Origin: an uncultured Pelagibacteraceae bacterium
GTDB taxonomy: Bacteria; Pseudomonadota; Alphaproteobacteria; Pelagibacterales; Pelagibacteraceae
Assembly: GCA_902588965.1 (NCBI GenBank)
Contig: CACIRD010000001.1
Span: 62,001-126,000, forward strand
Direction of reading: 5' to 3'
DNA length: 64,000 nucleotides
Shown: positions 8,681-16,033 of the stretch, in pieces
How the letters are laid out: the number at the start of each line of letters is the position of its first letter
Numbering within the stretch: position 1 is the stretch's first letter
The notes under the pieces: model-generated
The model's input: only the letters and a program-made list of their open reading frames with translations
Database searches by the model: none
Told to the model about the DNA's origin: nothing
Program-made: the position numbers and the translations under genes

Positions 8681-9360
8681 TGAAGTTCAAAACTTTACAA
8701 GAAATAATAAAAAAAAAATCTTTTAAAAAAGAATTTGCAATTTTAACGAACCTTAAAAATGGTGAGACTGAAATTTTCGAACCGGGCAGATCATTAAGTA
8801 AGGAATTTCAAAACTATCAAAATCAAGTAGAAAACTTTTTTAAGAAAAAAAAAAACGGAGTAATTGAAAATACAGATATTTTTATTGAAAGCTACATAAG
8901 ACCTATAAAAGTAATTATAATAGGGGCAGTTCATATTGCTCAATATCTCGTAGATTTTGCAAAAAGTTTAAATTTTGAAATTTTAATTATTGATCCAAGA
9001 GGATATTTTGCAACTTCACAAAGGTTTCCAGATTTAAAAATAATTAATAAATGGCCCGAAGAAGCATTTAAAGAAATAGAAACAAGCGAAAGCTCAGCTT
9101 TAATTGCACTTACACACGATCCAAAAATTGACGACCCTGCTTTAAAACATGCTTTAAATAAAAAATTTTACTATATTGGTGCTTTGGGGAGTAAAAAAAC
9201 TCATGAAAATAGATGTCAAAGATTAAAAGAAGCTGGATTTAGTGACGATCAAATTAAATCTATCCACGGACCAATTGGAATAAAATTGGGTGGAAAATCT
9301 GCTCCTGAGATTGCCTTGTCAATTGTTGCTCAATTAGTTTCAGAAACATATAAAAAGTGA
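8680..9360 (+). CDS. XdhC Rossmann-domain protein, C-terminal half as a separate gene
   Basis: A 226-residue protein with an N-terminal region of about 75 residues and a Rossmann-type XdhC_C domain. Visible motifs are IIGAVHIAQYLVDFAK, ALTHDPKIDDPAL, YIGALGSKKTHENRC and the closing HGPIGIKLGGKSAPEIALSI. It partners the 109-residue gene just upstream to make the two-part XdhC maturation factor for the CoxL-like enzyme. Start and stop overlap by one base with that gene. The next gene, a MobA/MocA-like cytidylyltransferase, follows after 37 bases. Confidence 0.9.
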   Translation: MKFKTLQEIIKKKSFKKEFAILTNLKNGETEIFEPGRSLSKEFQNYQNQVENFFKKKKNGVIENTDIFIESYIRPIKVIIIGAVHIAQYLVDFAKSLNFEILIIDPRGYFATSQRFPDLKIINKWPEEAFKEIETSESSALIALTHDPKIDDPALKHALNKKFYYIGALGSKKTHENRCQRLKEAGFSDDQIKSIHGPIGIKLGGKSAPEIALSIVAQLVSETYKK

Positions 9361-9397
9361 ATAGACCATTTAAAAATAAAAATACAATAAAACTTTA

Positions 9398-9970
9398 ATG
9401 ATAAAAGCTATCCTACTTGCAGCTGGACAATCAAAAAGATTAAATGAAGAAAATAAATTAACAAAAAAATTTAAAAATAAACCTCTAATTACTTACTCAG
9501 TAAACTCATTACTAAAAAGTAAAGTTAATAAAATCTTAGTTATTTTAGGCCATGAAAGTTTAAAAATAAAAAAAATAATAAAAAAAAATAAAAAAATTCA
9601 TTTTATTTTAAATAAAAGTTTTAAAAGGGGAATGTCTTCATCTATTAAAGCAGGTATTAAAAAAATATCTAATAAAGATAAAGGCTTTATAATTGTCCAA
9701 TCAGACATGCCATATATTAAAACCACTGATATCAATAAAATTTATAATTCAATTAAAAAAGCAAATTATTTAGTTCATGCATTAAAATATAAAAACCGAG
9801 TTGGTAACCCAATTGGATTTGATATTTCAATTTTAAAAAAGTTTAAAAAAATAAAAGGAGATACAGGTGCCAAATATATGGTTAAAAGGTTAAAAAAAAG
9901 TACAAATTTTATAGAAGTAAAATCAGCAAAAGTTTTTAAAGATTTTGATTTAAAAATGGATTTTAACTAG
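9398..9970 (+). CDS. MobA/MocA-like molybdenum cofactor nucleotidyltransferase
   Basis: A 190-residue NTP-transferase-fold protein with the nucleotide-binding LLAAGQSKRL motif at residues 6-15, the QSDMPYI metal-binding segment, a GNPIGF motif and a KGDTGAKYMV motif. Its place behind coxS-L-M and xdhC points to MocA, which adds CMP to the cofactor to make molybdopterin cytosine dinucleotide as used by xanthine-oxidase-family enzymes; MobA (GMP) is the alternative. It is unusually rich in lysine. Its stop overlaps the stop of the convergent moaE by 8 bases. Confidence 0.82.
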   Translation: MIKAILLAAGQSKRLNEENKLTKKFKNKPLITYSVNSLLKSKVNKILVILGHESLKIKKIIKKNKKIHFILNKSFKRGMSSSIKAGIKKISNKDKGFIIVQSDMPYIKTTDINKIYNSIKKANYLVHALKYKNRVGNPIGFDISILKKFKKIKGDTGAKYMVKRLKKSTNFIEVKSAKVFKDFDLKMDFN

Positions 9971-10412
9971 TTTGAACAGGATTTCCTTTTAGCCATTGAC
10001 TGTCTTTATTTTTGTAGTGTTCCTTTTTCCAGATCGGAGATCTTTTTTTAATTTCTTCTATGATATATCTAGATAAATCATATGCTTCTGATCTATGTGG
10101 GCAAGCTACCGCAATAATAATGCTTATTTCTCCTAAACCCACATATCCTTTTACATGTTCGATAAAAACAGCTTTATCTTTGATGTGTAATTTTTTCTCA
10201 ACCTCTTCATAAATTTCTTTAAAACTTTTAATTACTAAATCATCATGACTATCATATGTAATGCCAGTTACTTTTTTATTTTCATTAGTTTCTCTTACAG
10301 TTCCTGTAAAAAAAATTGACGCTCCAAATTTAGAAGAACTTACAAATTCTTCAGCTTTAGAAATTTCAATTTTTTCATCTTTAACATCAACAATTTTAGC
10401 GTGAAGCATCAA
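9963..10412 (-). CDS. moaE: Molybdopterin synthase catalytic subunit
   Basis: Large subunit of molybdopterin synthase, 149 residues. It converts cyclic pyranopterin monophosphate to molybdopterin with sulfur carried by MoaD. The conserved HRSEAYDLSRYIIEEIKKR helix and the following IWKKEHY lysine motif of the active site are present near the C-terminus. The start overlaps the last codon and stop of moaD by four bases (ATGA-type overlap), so the two are translationally coupled. It is last in the moaA-C-D-E order. Confidence 0.95.
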   Translation of the reverse strand: MMLHAKIVDVKDEKIEISKAEEFVSSSKFGASIFFTGTVRETNENKKVTGITYDSHDDLVIKSFKEIYEEVEKKLHIKDKAVFIEHVKGYVGLGEISIIIAVACPHRSEAYDLSRYIIEEIKKRSPIWKKEHYKNKDSQWLKGNPVQTS

Positions 10413-10678
10413 CCACCTCCTATTGGTGGTATAATTCCAATTTTCTGATCTTTTGTTATTTTATAGTTATCCGAAACAATATTGTTATCTTCTGAGCAAA
10501 ATGCAGACGCTTGAATTATTTTTTTAAAATTTTCATTTCCCCTAAAGTTATCATTAATATGATTTATTATTTTGTTTCTAAGATCTTTTATTGAAATTTT
10601 TTCATTAACATTAAATTCTAAAAAATTTTTATCACTAAGATCCCTACTTGCACCAAATAATTCAAGTCTTATCTTCAT
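10409..10678 (-). CDS. moaD: Molybdopterin synthase sulfur carrier subunit
   Basis: Ubiquitin-like sulfur carrier of 89 residues ending IIPPIGGG. The terminal diglycine is the site of thiocarboxylation, and a hydrophobic patch before it packs against MoaE. The N-terminus MKIRLELFGASRDL fits MoaD. It starts one base after the moaC stop and overlaps moaE by four bases. The E1-like activating enzyme (MoeB) is not in the window. Confidence 0.93.
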   Translation of the reverse strand: MKIRLELFGASRDLSDKNFLEFNVNEKISIKDLRNKIINHINDNFRGNENFKKIIQASAFCSEDNNIVSDNYKITKDQKIGIIPPIGGG

Positions 10679-10679
10679 A

Positions 10680-11225
10680 TTAAAAAATACTTTTTAGAAA
10701 CTCAGGCAAACCATCTGGATTCTTCCATAAACCACTTTTTCCACCTTCTTTGATTAATAATTTTACGTTATCAATCTTAAGATGTGGATTAACTATTTTG
10801 CTCAAATCATAAATTGTAATTAATGCAGCATTTACTCCCATTATTGCCTCCATCTCAACTCCTGTTTTAGCAATTGCAGAAACAACACAAAATACCTCTA
10901 AAGAAAAATCTTTTTCGTTCAATACAATTTTAGTTGCTGTGTGATCAATTGGCAAAGGATGACATAGAGGTATTAACTCGCTTGTTTTTTTTACACCCAA
11001 AACAGCAGAAACTTCTGCTAGACTTACAGGATCACCTTTTGGCATTTTGTTATTTTTTATTAAATTAAAAACTTCTTTGCCTACATAAATTTTTCCTGAA
11101 GCTAAGGCTCTTCTAAAAGTTTCCTTTTTTGATGAAACATCAATCATATTGAAAGAATTTTCTTTAAAAATTTCCTTTGCCCAATCTTTCAAATCATTTT
11201 TGCTTATTATTTTTAATTTTGTCAA
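10680..11225 (-). CDS. moaC: Cyclic pyranopterin monophosphate synthase
   Basis: MoaC of 181 residues, about 20 longer at the N-terminus than the commonest form. Together with MoaA it makes cyclic pyranopterin monophosphate from GTP. Active-site motifs are ELIPLCHPLPIDHT and VEMEAIMGVNAALITIYDLSK, and the C-terminal LLIKEGGKSG segment is intact. It directly abuts the moaA stop codon, so both belong to one operon. Confidence 0.95.
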   Translation of the reverse strand: MTKLKIISKNDLKDWAKEIFKENSFNMIDVSSKKETFRRALASGKIYVGKEVFNLIKNNKMPKGDPVSLAEVSAVLGVKKTSELIPLCHPLPIDHTATKIVLNEKDFSLEVFCVVSAIAKTGVEMEAIMGVNAALITIYDLSKIVNPHLKIDNVKLLIKEGGKSGLWKNPDGLPEFLKSIF

Positions 11226-12218
11226 CTATCCTCCAGTTTTAGATAAATTTTTAGTTGAACCTGTTTCCCCAAGTTCTAGGTAGTGTGACTCTTTTTTAAA
11301 TCTCATTTGACCAAGTATGAGATCTTTTAATTCTTCTAGTTGATCATCTTTTTGTAACAAATGTCTAACACTTATTCCAGTATTACCAAATAAACAAAGT
11401 CTCAAATCACCTCTTGATGTTATTCTTAATCTATTGCAAGTCTTACAAAAATCTTTTGAGTAGGGAGCAATTATTCCGAATTTACCTTTATAATCTGGGT
11501 TTAGATAATTTAAAGCAGGGCCAGCATCTTTACCCAAAGTTTGATAAACCCATTTATTTTTATTTAAATAATTCTTAAAAATTTTTGAAGTTATATGATA
11601 TTTTTTAAAGTAATCTAAATTATCACCTGTTTGCATTAATTCAATATATCTAAAATCAACTTTATTTTTTTTAATAAAGTTGGACCATTCAACAAAGTCT
11701 TTTTCAGATGAATTGACTTTATTAAGTAAAACAGCGTTAATTTTTATATTTTCAAAACCTAGATCTTGTAAATTTTTAATTCCTTGCAAAATTTCTGGTA
11801 ATCTGTCGTGACCTGTAACGTTTTTAAAAATTTCACGATCAAGACTATCAATACTGATATTTACTCCATTTAAGCCACTATCAACTAATAATTTAGCCTT
11901 TTTATCTAAATGATACCCATTTGTGGTGATTACAACTTTTTTTATTCCAGATTCAAATTTTAAAACTTTTATAATTTCAAAAAAGTCTTTTCTTACAGTA
12001 GGTTCTCCTCCTGTAATTCTAATTTTACAAACACCCAACTCAGAAAAGCATTTTGCAAGTCTTTTTATTTCTTCTAAATGAAGAAATTTTCTATTATCGC
12101 TTTTGTCAACTTGATAGCCATTTGGTAAACAATATCCACATTTAAAGTTACAAACATCAGTAATTGACATTCGAATATATGGAAATTTTCTTCCAAAACT
12201 ATCTTCCAAATGTTCCAT
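11226..12218 (-). CDS. moaA: GTP 3',8-cyclase (radical SAM)
   Basis: Radical SAM enzyme of 330 residues, first step of molybdenum cofactor synthesis. The N-terminal CNFKCGYC motif binds the SAM 4Fe-4S cluster. The C-terminal cluster cysteines appear in DFCKTCNRLRIT and RLCLFG, and the protein ends with the conserved diglycine (SKTGG) needed for catalysis. It is the first gene of moaA-C-D-E. The 173 bases upstream separate it from the divergent sulfite dehydrogenase gene; I see no clear molybdenum-cofactor riboswitch in that gap. Confidence 0.96.
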   Translation of the reverse strand: MEHLEDSFGRKFPYIRMSITDVCNFKCGYCLPNGYQVDKSDNRKFLHLEEIKRLAKCFSELGVCKIRITGGEPTVRKDFFEIIKVLKFESGIKKVVITTNGYHLDKKAKLLVDSGLNGVNISIDSLDREIFKNVTGHDRLPEILQGIKNLQDLGFENIKINAVLLNKVNSSEKDFVEWSNFIKKNKVDFRYIELMQTGDNLDYFKKYHITSKIFKNYLNKNKWVYQTLGKDAGPALNYLNPDYKGKFGIIAPYSKDFCKTCNRLRITSRGDLRLCLFGNTGISVRHLLQKDDQLEELKDLILGQMRFKKESHYLELGETGSTKNLSKTGG

Positions 12219-12391
12219 TTAATAAATCTATACTAGAAAAACTGATTTATAAATTCAAAACTAAAATTAAAAACTAATTAAATACGATATTTCAACTTGA
12301 GATTGAAAAACCTGTGATAGAAAATAAATAAATTTTTCTATTTTTAGAGGCAATTTTTTTTGATATTCTTAACATTATTGTTGGAGGAGAT

Positions 12392-13609
12392 ATGAAAAAA
12401 ATAAAAAACAAACTTAATATTAATAGAAGAAATTTTTTAACAGGAACTGCAAGTTTAGCTGGACTAGCAGCTACGGCCTCTATGGTTCCAATTACAATTG
12501 CAAATGCAAATCATACTGAAGGCAAAAAAGGGCTGCCAGGTTTTATAAGTTGGAAAAATAGAGATGCATTAATAGTTCATTCCGATAAAGGAATTGAAAC
12601 GCACAGAAGTGCAATAGGAGAAAGTTTGATAACTCCAAATAGAAATGTGTATATCAGAAACAACATGCCAACAATGACTGATGGACAAATTGGAGATAGA
12701 AATAACTGGAAAGTTTCAATTCAAGGTGTAAAAAATCCGAAAACTTTTACATTGGCCCAGCTAAAAAAATTGGGTCACACAACGATTGCAACAATTCTTC
12801 AATGTTCAGGAAATGGAAGAGGTTTTTTTGAGCATAAAGTAAGAGGATCTCAGTGGAAAACAGGTGCTGCAGCATGTATTTTTTGGACTGGTGTACCAGT
12901 TAAAGCAGTTGTGGATGCATGTGGAGGAATAAATAAAGATGCTGTCTTTATGACATCAGCAGGCGTTGATCACGAGCCAACTGGATTAGATCCAAAAAAA
13001 GCAATGGTTGAAAGATCTGTTCCTAAAAAAGTTTATAAAGATGCAATGTTGGCTTGGGAAATGAATGGAGTACCATTACCTAATTCACATGGTGGTCCTT
13101 TGAGAATGGTTACTCCGGGCTACTTTGGTATCAACAATGTAAAACATCTCGGGAAAGTAAATTTTAGCAAAGCTGAGTCTTCAGTGAAATACATGAAAAA
13201 AAGTTACAGGATTTCGCCGATTGGAAAAAAAGGATCTCAATACCCATCTTGCTGGGAAATGCCTGTGAAATCATGGATAACAAGACCAACAGATGAAACT
13301 GGAACAGTAAAAGCTGGAAAAGTTCAAATCGTTGGGGTTGCTATGGGAGGAATGAAAAAAGTAAGAAGTGTCAAAGTATCCATTGATGGAGGTAAAAGCT
13401 GGAAAAAAGCAAAATTTGTAGGACCGGATTTAGGAAAATATGCGTGGAGACAATTTGCTTTTGAAGCAAACTTATCTTCAGGAACTTACAATATAGCTAG
13501 TTTGGCTTCTAATGGTTCTGATAAACAACCAGAGTTAAGAATGGAAAACAGAAGAGGTTATGCGCATAATGGTTGGAAAGATCATAGCGTCCAAATCACT
13601 GTAGTATAA
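12392..13609 (+). CDS. Tat-exported sulfite dehydrogenase, molybdenum subunit (SorA/SoxC family)
   Basis: Periplasmic molybdenum enzyme of the sulfite oxidase family, 405 residues. The N-terminus holds a twin-arginine signal (NRRNFLTG, residues 11-18, then a hydrophobic stretch to about residue 38). The cofactor-binding cysteine is Cys138 in ILQCSGNGRG. The dimerisation domain follows, ending with GGKSWKKA and the GWKDH segment. It oxidises sulfite to sulfate and passes electrons to a cytochrome c, encoded next. A GGAGGAG ribosome site precedes the ATG. SoxC (sulfane dehydrogenase) is the alternative, but no soxXYZAB genes are nearby. Confidence 0.9.
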   Translation: MKKIKNKLNINRRNFLTGTASLAGLAATASMVPITIANANHTEGKKGLPGFISWKNRDALIVHSDKGIETHRSAIGESLITPNRNVYIRNNMPTMTDGQIGDRNNWKVSIQGVKNPKTFTLAQLKKLGHTTIATILQCSGNGRGFFEHKVRGSQWKTGAAACIFWTGVPVKAVVDACGGINKDAVFMTSAGVDHEPTGLDPKKAMVERSVPKKVYKDAMLAWEMNGVPLPNSHGGPLRMVTPGYFGINNVKHLGKVNFSKAESSVKYMKKSYRISPIGKKGSQYPSCWEMPVKSWITRPTDETGTVKAGKVQIVGVAMGGMKKVRSVKVSIDGGKSWKKAKFVGPDLGKYAWRQFAFEANLSSGTYNIASLASNGSDKQPELRMENRRGYAHNGWKDHSVQITVV

Positions 13610-13638
13610 AACCATAATAAGAGTTATAAATTTAATTA

Positions 13639-13965
13639 ATGAAAATTATTAAATTTTTATTAATTTACTTAATCACTTTAATTTTATTCTGCCAAACTTT
13701 ATTAGCAGATGAATCTAAGTTAGCAAAAGGTCTTGAAATCTTTAATGAGATAGCAGCATGCTCAGCTTGCCACACTTTAAAGGCAGCAGGTGCTGAAGGA
13801 AATGTAGGACCAAATTTAGACACAGTAGACTTAACCATAGAGTCAGTCAAAGAGATGGTGACCTATGGACTTGGAGTTATGCCTGCATACGGAGAAGATG
13901 AAATTTTAACTAAGGAACAAATCGATATTGTATCTTTTTACGTTGTTAGTTCTGTAGGCAAATAA
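13639..13965 (+). CDS. Cytochrome c subunit of the sulfite dehydrogenase
   Basis: Small c-type cytochrome of 108 residues with an N-terminal signal peptide ending near residue 23. The single heme-binding motif CSACH lies at residues 41-45 and the probable axial methionine is Met81 in GVMPAYGED. It follows the molybdenum subunit by 29 bases, the order of sorAB and of soxCD-like pairs, so it most likely accepts electrons from sulfite oxidation in the periplasm. CcdA, needed for cytochrome c maturation, is encoded about 5 kb away. Confidence 0.9.
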   Translation: MKIIKFLLIYLITLILFCQTLLADESKLAKGLEIFNEIAACSACHTLKAAGAEGNVGPNLDTVDLTIESVKEMVTYGLGVMPAYGEDEILTKEQIDIVSFYVVSSVGK

Positions 13966-13968
13966 ACA

Positions 13969-14002
13969 ATTCAACTTCCGATCTTTAGACCAGAAGTTGA
14001 AT
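13969..14002. terminator. Bidirectional terminator between convergent genes
   Basis: A perfect 10-bp inverted repeat (attcaacttc at 13969-13978 and gaagttgaat at 13993-14002) encloses a 14-base loop. It sits between the stop of the cytochrome gene and the stop of the convergent GYD gene, where a hairpin can end transcripts from both sides. The flanks are AT-rich but hold no long uniform T-run, so strength is uncertain. Confidence 0.7.
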
Positions 14003-14011
14003 TAAATATAA

Positions 14012-14332
14012 TTAACCCGCTGGTTTATATGCTGCCGCTACTTTTCCTGCTTCTTTAGCTGCTGCATTAAGATCTATCGCTTCACTTATAGTAAAGTTAG
14101 AAATTGCACCTGTAGCTTCAACAGCTAGTTTTGCTGCTGCCATTTGTGTAAAAGTTCCTTCCATTATAACTACAAAGTCATAAGGTCCTCTTAATAAATC
14201 AAAACCATGAACTTTTGCACCTAAAGAATTTGCAACTGCTTCTACTGCTTTTGATCTATCTTGACCTGGATCTTTTATAAATCCTTGAAAAGCTTTAGCG
14301 GTATAGTTTCCCATGCCATAAAATTTAGCCAT
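14012..14332 (-). CDS. GYD domain protein
   Basis: A 106-residue protein of the GYD family (small ferredoxin-like, dimeric alpha-beta barrel type fold). Family features are the MAKFYGMGNYTAKAFQGF start, the LLRGPYDFVVIMEG core and the alanine-rich C-terminal helix. The biochemical role is unknown. A strong AGGAGG ribosome site stands four bases before the ATG, notable in a genome where most genes lack one, and suggests high expression. A second GYD gene lies at 29827-30150. The gene stands alone, ending at the bidirectional hairpin. Confidence 0.88.
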   Translation of the reverse strand: MAKFYGMGNYTAKAFQGFIKDPGQDRSKAVEAVANSLGAKVHGFDLLRGPYDFVVIMEGTFTQMAAAKLAVEATGAISNFTISEAIDLNAAAKEAGKVAAAYKPAG

Positions 14333-14435
14333 ATATCCTCCTTTCTTTAATATTCTATAATATCATTATTACAAAAATGTTATAATGAGTAAATTGCATA
14401 GTAGACACAACCTATAGTAATGTTAAATTAAATTT

Positions 14436-15878
14436 ATGTACGAAAAATTTGGTCAATTTATAGATGGTAAATGGCAGCAATCATCAGATAAAAAAACTTA
14501 TGAAGTTATAAATCCATCTAACGAAGAAGTTCTTGGACATGCATCAAAAGCTACACCTACTGACGTTGATAAGGCACTCAAATCTGCGGAAAAAGGTTTA
14601 GAAGTTTGGAAAAAAACTCCTCCGTGGCAACGAGCATATATTATTAGACGTATAGCCGATAAAATGAGAGAGAAGCAAGATATTCTGGCTAAGTGGATGA
14701 CGTTAGAAGTTGGAAAACCTTTTGCTGAAGCGAAAGGTGAAGTATCTGGTGCAGCAGATATATTTGAATGGAATGCAGAAGAAACAAAAAGAATTTATGG
14801 ACAAACTGTAGAGAGCAGATTTGAAGATACTAGAGTTCATGTTTACTACCAACCTGTAGGAGTAGTAGCAGCTTTGGTTCCATGGAATTTTCCTGCAGTT
14901 TTATCATCAAGAAAAATTTCAACTGCTTTAGCAGCAGGCTGTTCAGTAATTGTAAAACCTGATGTAATTACTCCTGGAATTGTTATGGAGATAGTTGATA
15001 TATGTAATGAATGTGGAGTTCCTCCTGGAGTAGTTAATCTTTTATCGGGAGATCCGCCAAGTATTGCTCAACAATTAATATCATCTGATATTATAAAAAA
15101 AATTTCTATCACAGGATCATCTAGAGTAGGTAAGTTAATTTTAAAACAAGCCGCTGACAAAGTTCAAAGAGTTACAATGGAATTAAGTGGTCATTCACCG
15201 TTTATTGTATTTGACGATGCAGATATTAAAAAAGCAACTGACATGGCAATCACCGCAAAATTTAGAAATAATGGTCAAGTTTGTATTTCTCCAAATAGAT
15301 TTTATATTCAAGAGAATAAAAAAGATGAATTTGTGAACTTATTTGTTGAAAAAACTAAAAAATTAAAAATAGGTGACGGAATGGACCCATCAGTTCAACT
15401 TGGACCTCTTACAACTAAAAAAAGATTAAATGAAATTGAAGAATTAGTTGAAACTACAAAAAAAGAAGGAGCAAAAGTTCTACTTGGTGGAAAGAGACCA
15501 TCAGGTTTTAATAAGGGTTTTTATTACGAACCTACTATTTTTGATAATGTAAAAGATGATTTTACTATAATGAAAGTAGAACCTTTTGGCCCATTGGTAC
15601 CAATGTTATCATTTAAAACTTTTGATGAAGTTATTGAAAGAGCTAACAACCATGAACTTGGACTTTCAAGTTATATTTGTACTAACTCAATGGAAAAAGC
15701 ACACAGAGCATCAGAGTTAATGGAAACAGGTACAGTTGCAGTCAATACACCTTTAGTTGCTTTAGCAGAAGCTCCTTTTGGAGGCATTAAACAAGCTGGA
15801 TATGGAAGAGAAGGCGGATCAATGGCAATAAAAGATTATTTAAATGTAAAATATACTCACCTAGGAATCAAAGGATAA
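14436..15878 (+). CDS. NAD(P)-dependent aldehyde dehydrogenase, succinate-semialdehyde type
   Basis: Aldehyde dehydrogenase of 480 residues. The catalytic cysteine is Cys283 in NGQVCISPNR and the general base is Glu249 in TMELSGHSP. The PWNFP motif and the SITGSSRVGK segment for cofactor binding are intact. The C-terminal GREGGSMAIKDYLNVKYTHLGI pattern resembles succinate-semialdehyde dehydrogenases (GabD), but the true substrate could be another aldehyde. It stands downstream of a 103-base gap and is followed three bases later by a 40-residue membrane protein. Confidence 0.88.
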   Translation: MYEKFGQFIDGKWQQSSDKKTYEVINPSNEEVLGHASKATPTDVDKALKSAEKGLEVWKKTPPWQRAYIIRRIADKMREKQDILAKWMTLEVGKPFAEAKGEVSGAADIFEWNAEETKRIYGQTVESRFEDTRVHVYYQPVGVVAALVPWNFPAVLSSRKISTALAAGCSVIVKPDVITPGIVMEIVDICNECGVPPGVVNLLSGDPPSIAQQLISSDIIKKISITGSSRVGKLILKQAADKVQRVTMELSGHSPFIVFDDADIKKATDMAITAKFRNNGQVCISPNRFYIQENKKDEFVNLFVEKTKKLKIGDGMDPSVQLGPLTTKKRLNEIEELVETTKKEGAKVLLGGKRPSGFNKGFYYEPTIFDNVKDDFTIMKVEPFGPLVPMLSFKTFDEVIERANNHELGLSSYICTNSMEKAHRASELMETGTVAVNTPLVALAEAPFGGIKQAGYGREGGSMAIKDYLNVKYTHLGIKG

Positions 15879-15881
15879 CAA

Positions 15882-16004
15882 ATGAAAAAAAAAGAAACGA
15901 AAAACGCAGCACGAATTTTATCTTCATGGAGAAAAGCGATGCCATTTTATTATGCTATTGTTTGGATAGTAATTACTTCAATAGTTTTGATTAAATGGGA
16001 TTGA
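15882..16004 (+). CDS. Small single-helix membrane protein, 40 residues
   Basis: Short reading frame of 40 residues with a basic N-terminus (MKKKETKNAARIL) and a hydrophobic helix over about residues 22-38, ending KWD. The ATG lies three bases after the aldehyde dehydrogenase stop, and the TGA ends 29 bases before the PEP carboxylase start, filling the gap almost fully in a genome with little spare DNA. Charge pattern predicts a positive cytoplasmic N-terminus. I do not recognise a family. The reading is supported by position and by clean membrane topology only. Confidence 0.6.
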   Translation: MKKKETKNAARILSSWRKAMPFYYAIVWIVITSIVLIKWD

Positions 16005-16033
16005 TAAAAGTTTAAGAGATTTAAAATAATTTT

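Noticed and set aside
9550-9610. Low-complexity A-rich stretch in the MobA/MocA-like gene
   Set aside because: Encodes a lysine/isoleucine-rich segment in frame and reflects the strong AT bias; not a repeat element.
12219-12391. Molybdenum-cofactor riboswitch in the gap between moaA and the sulfite dehydrogenase
   Set aside because: The gap is 173 bases of AT-rich sequence with no long GC-containing stems that such an element would need.
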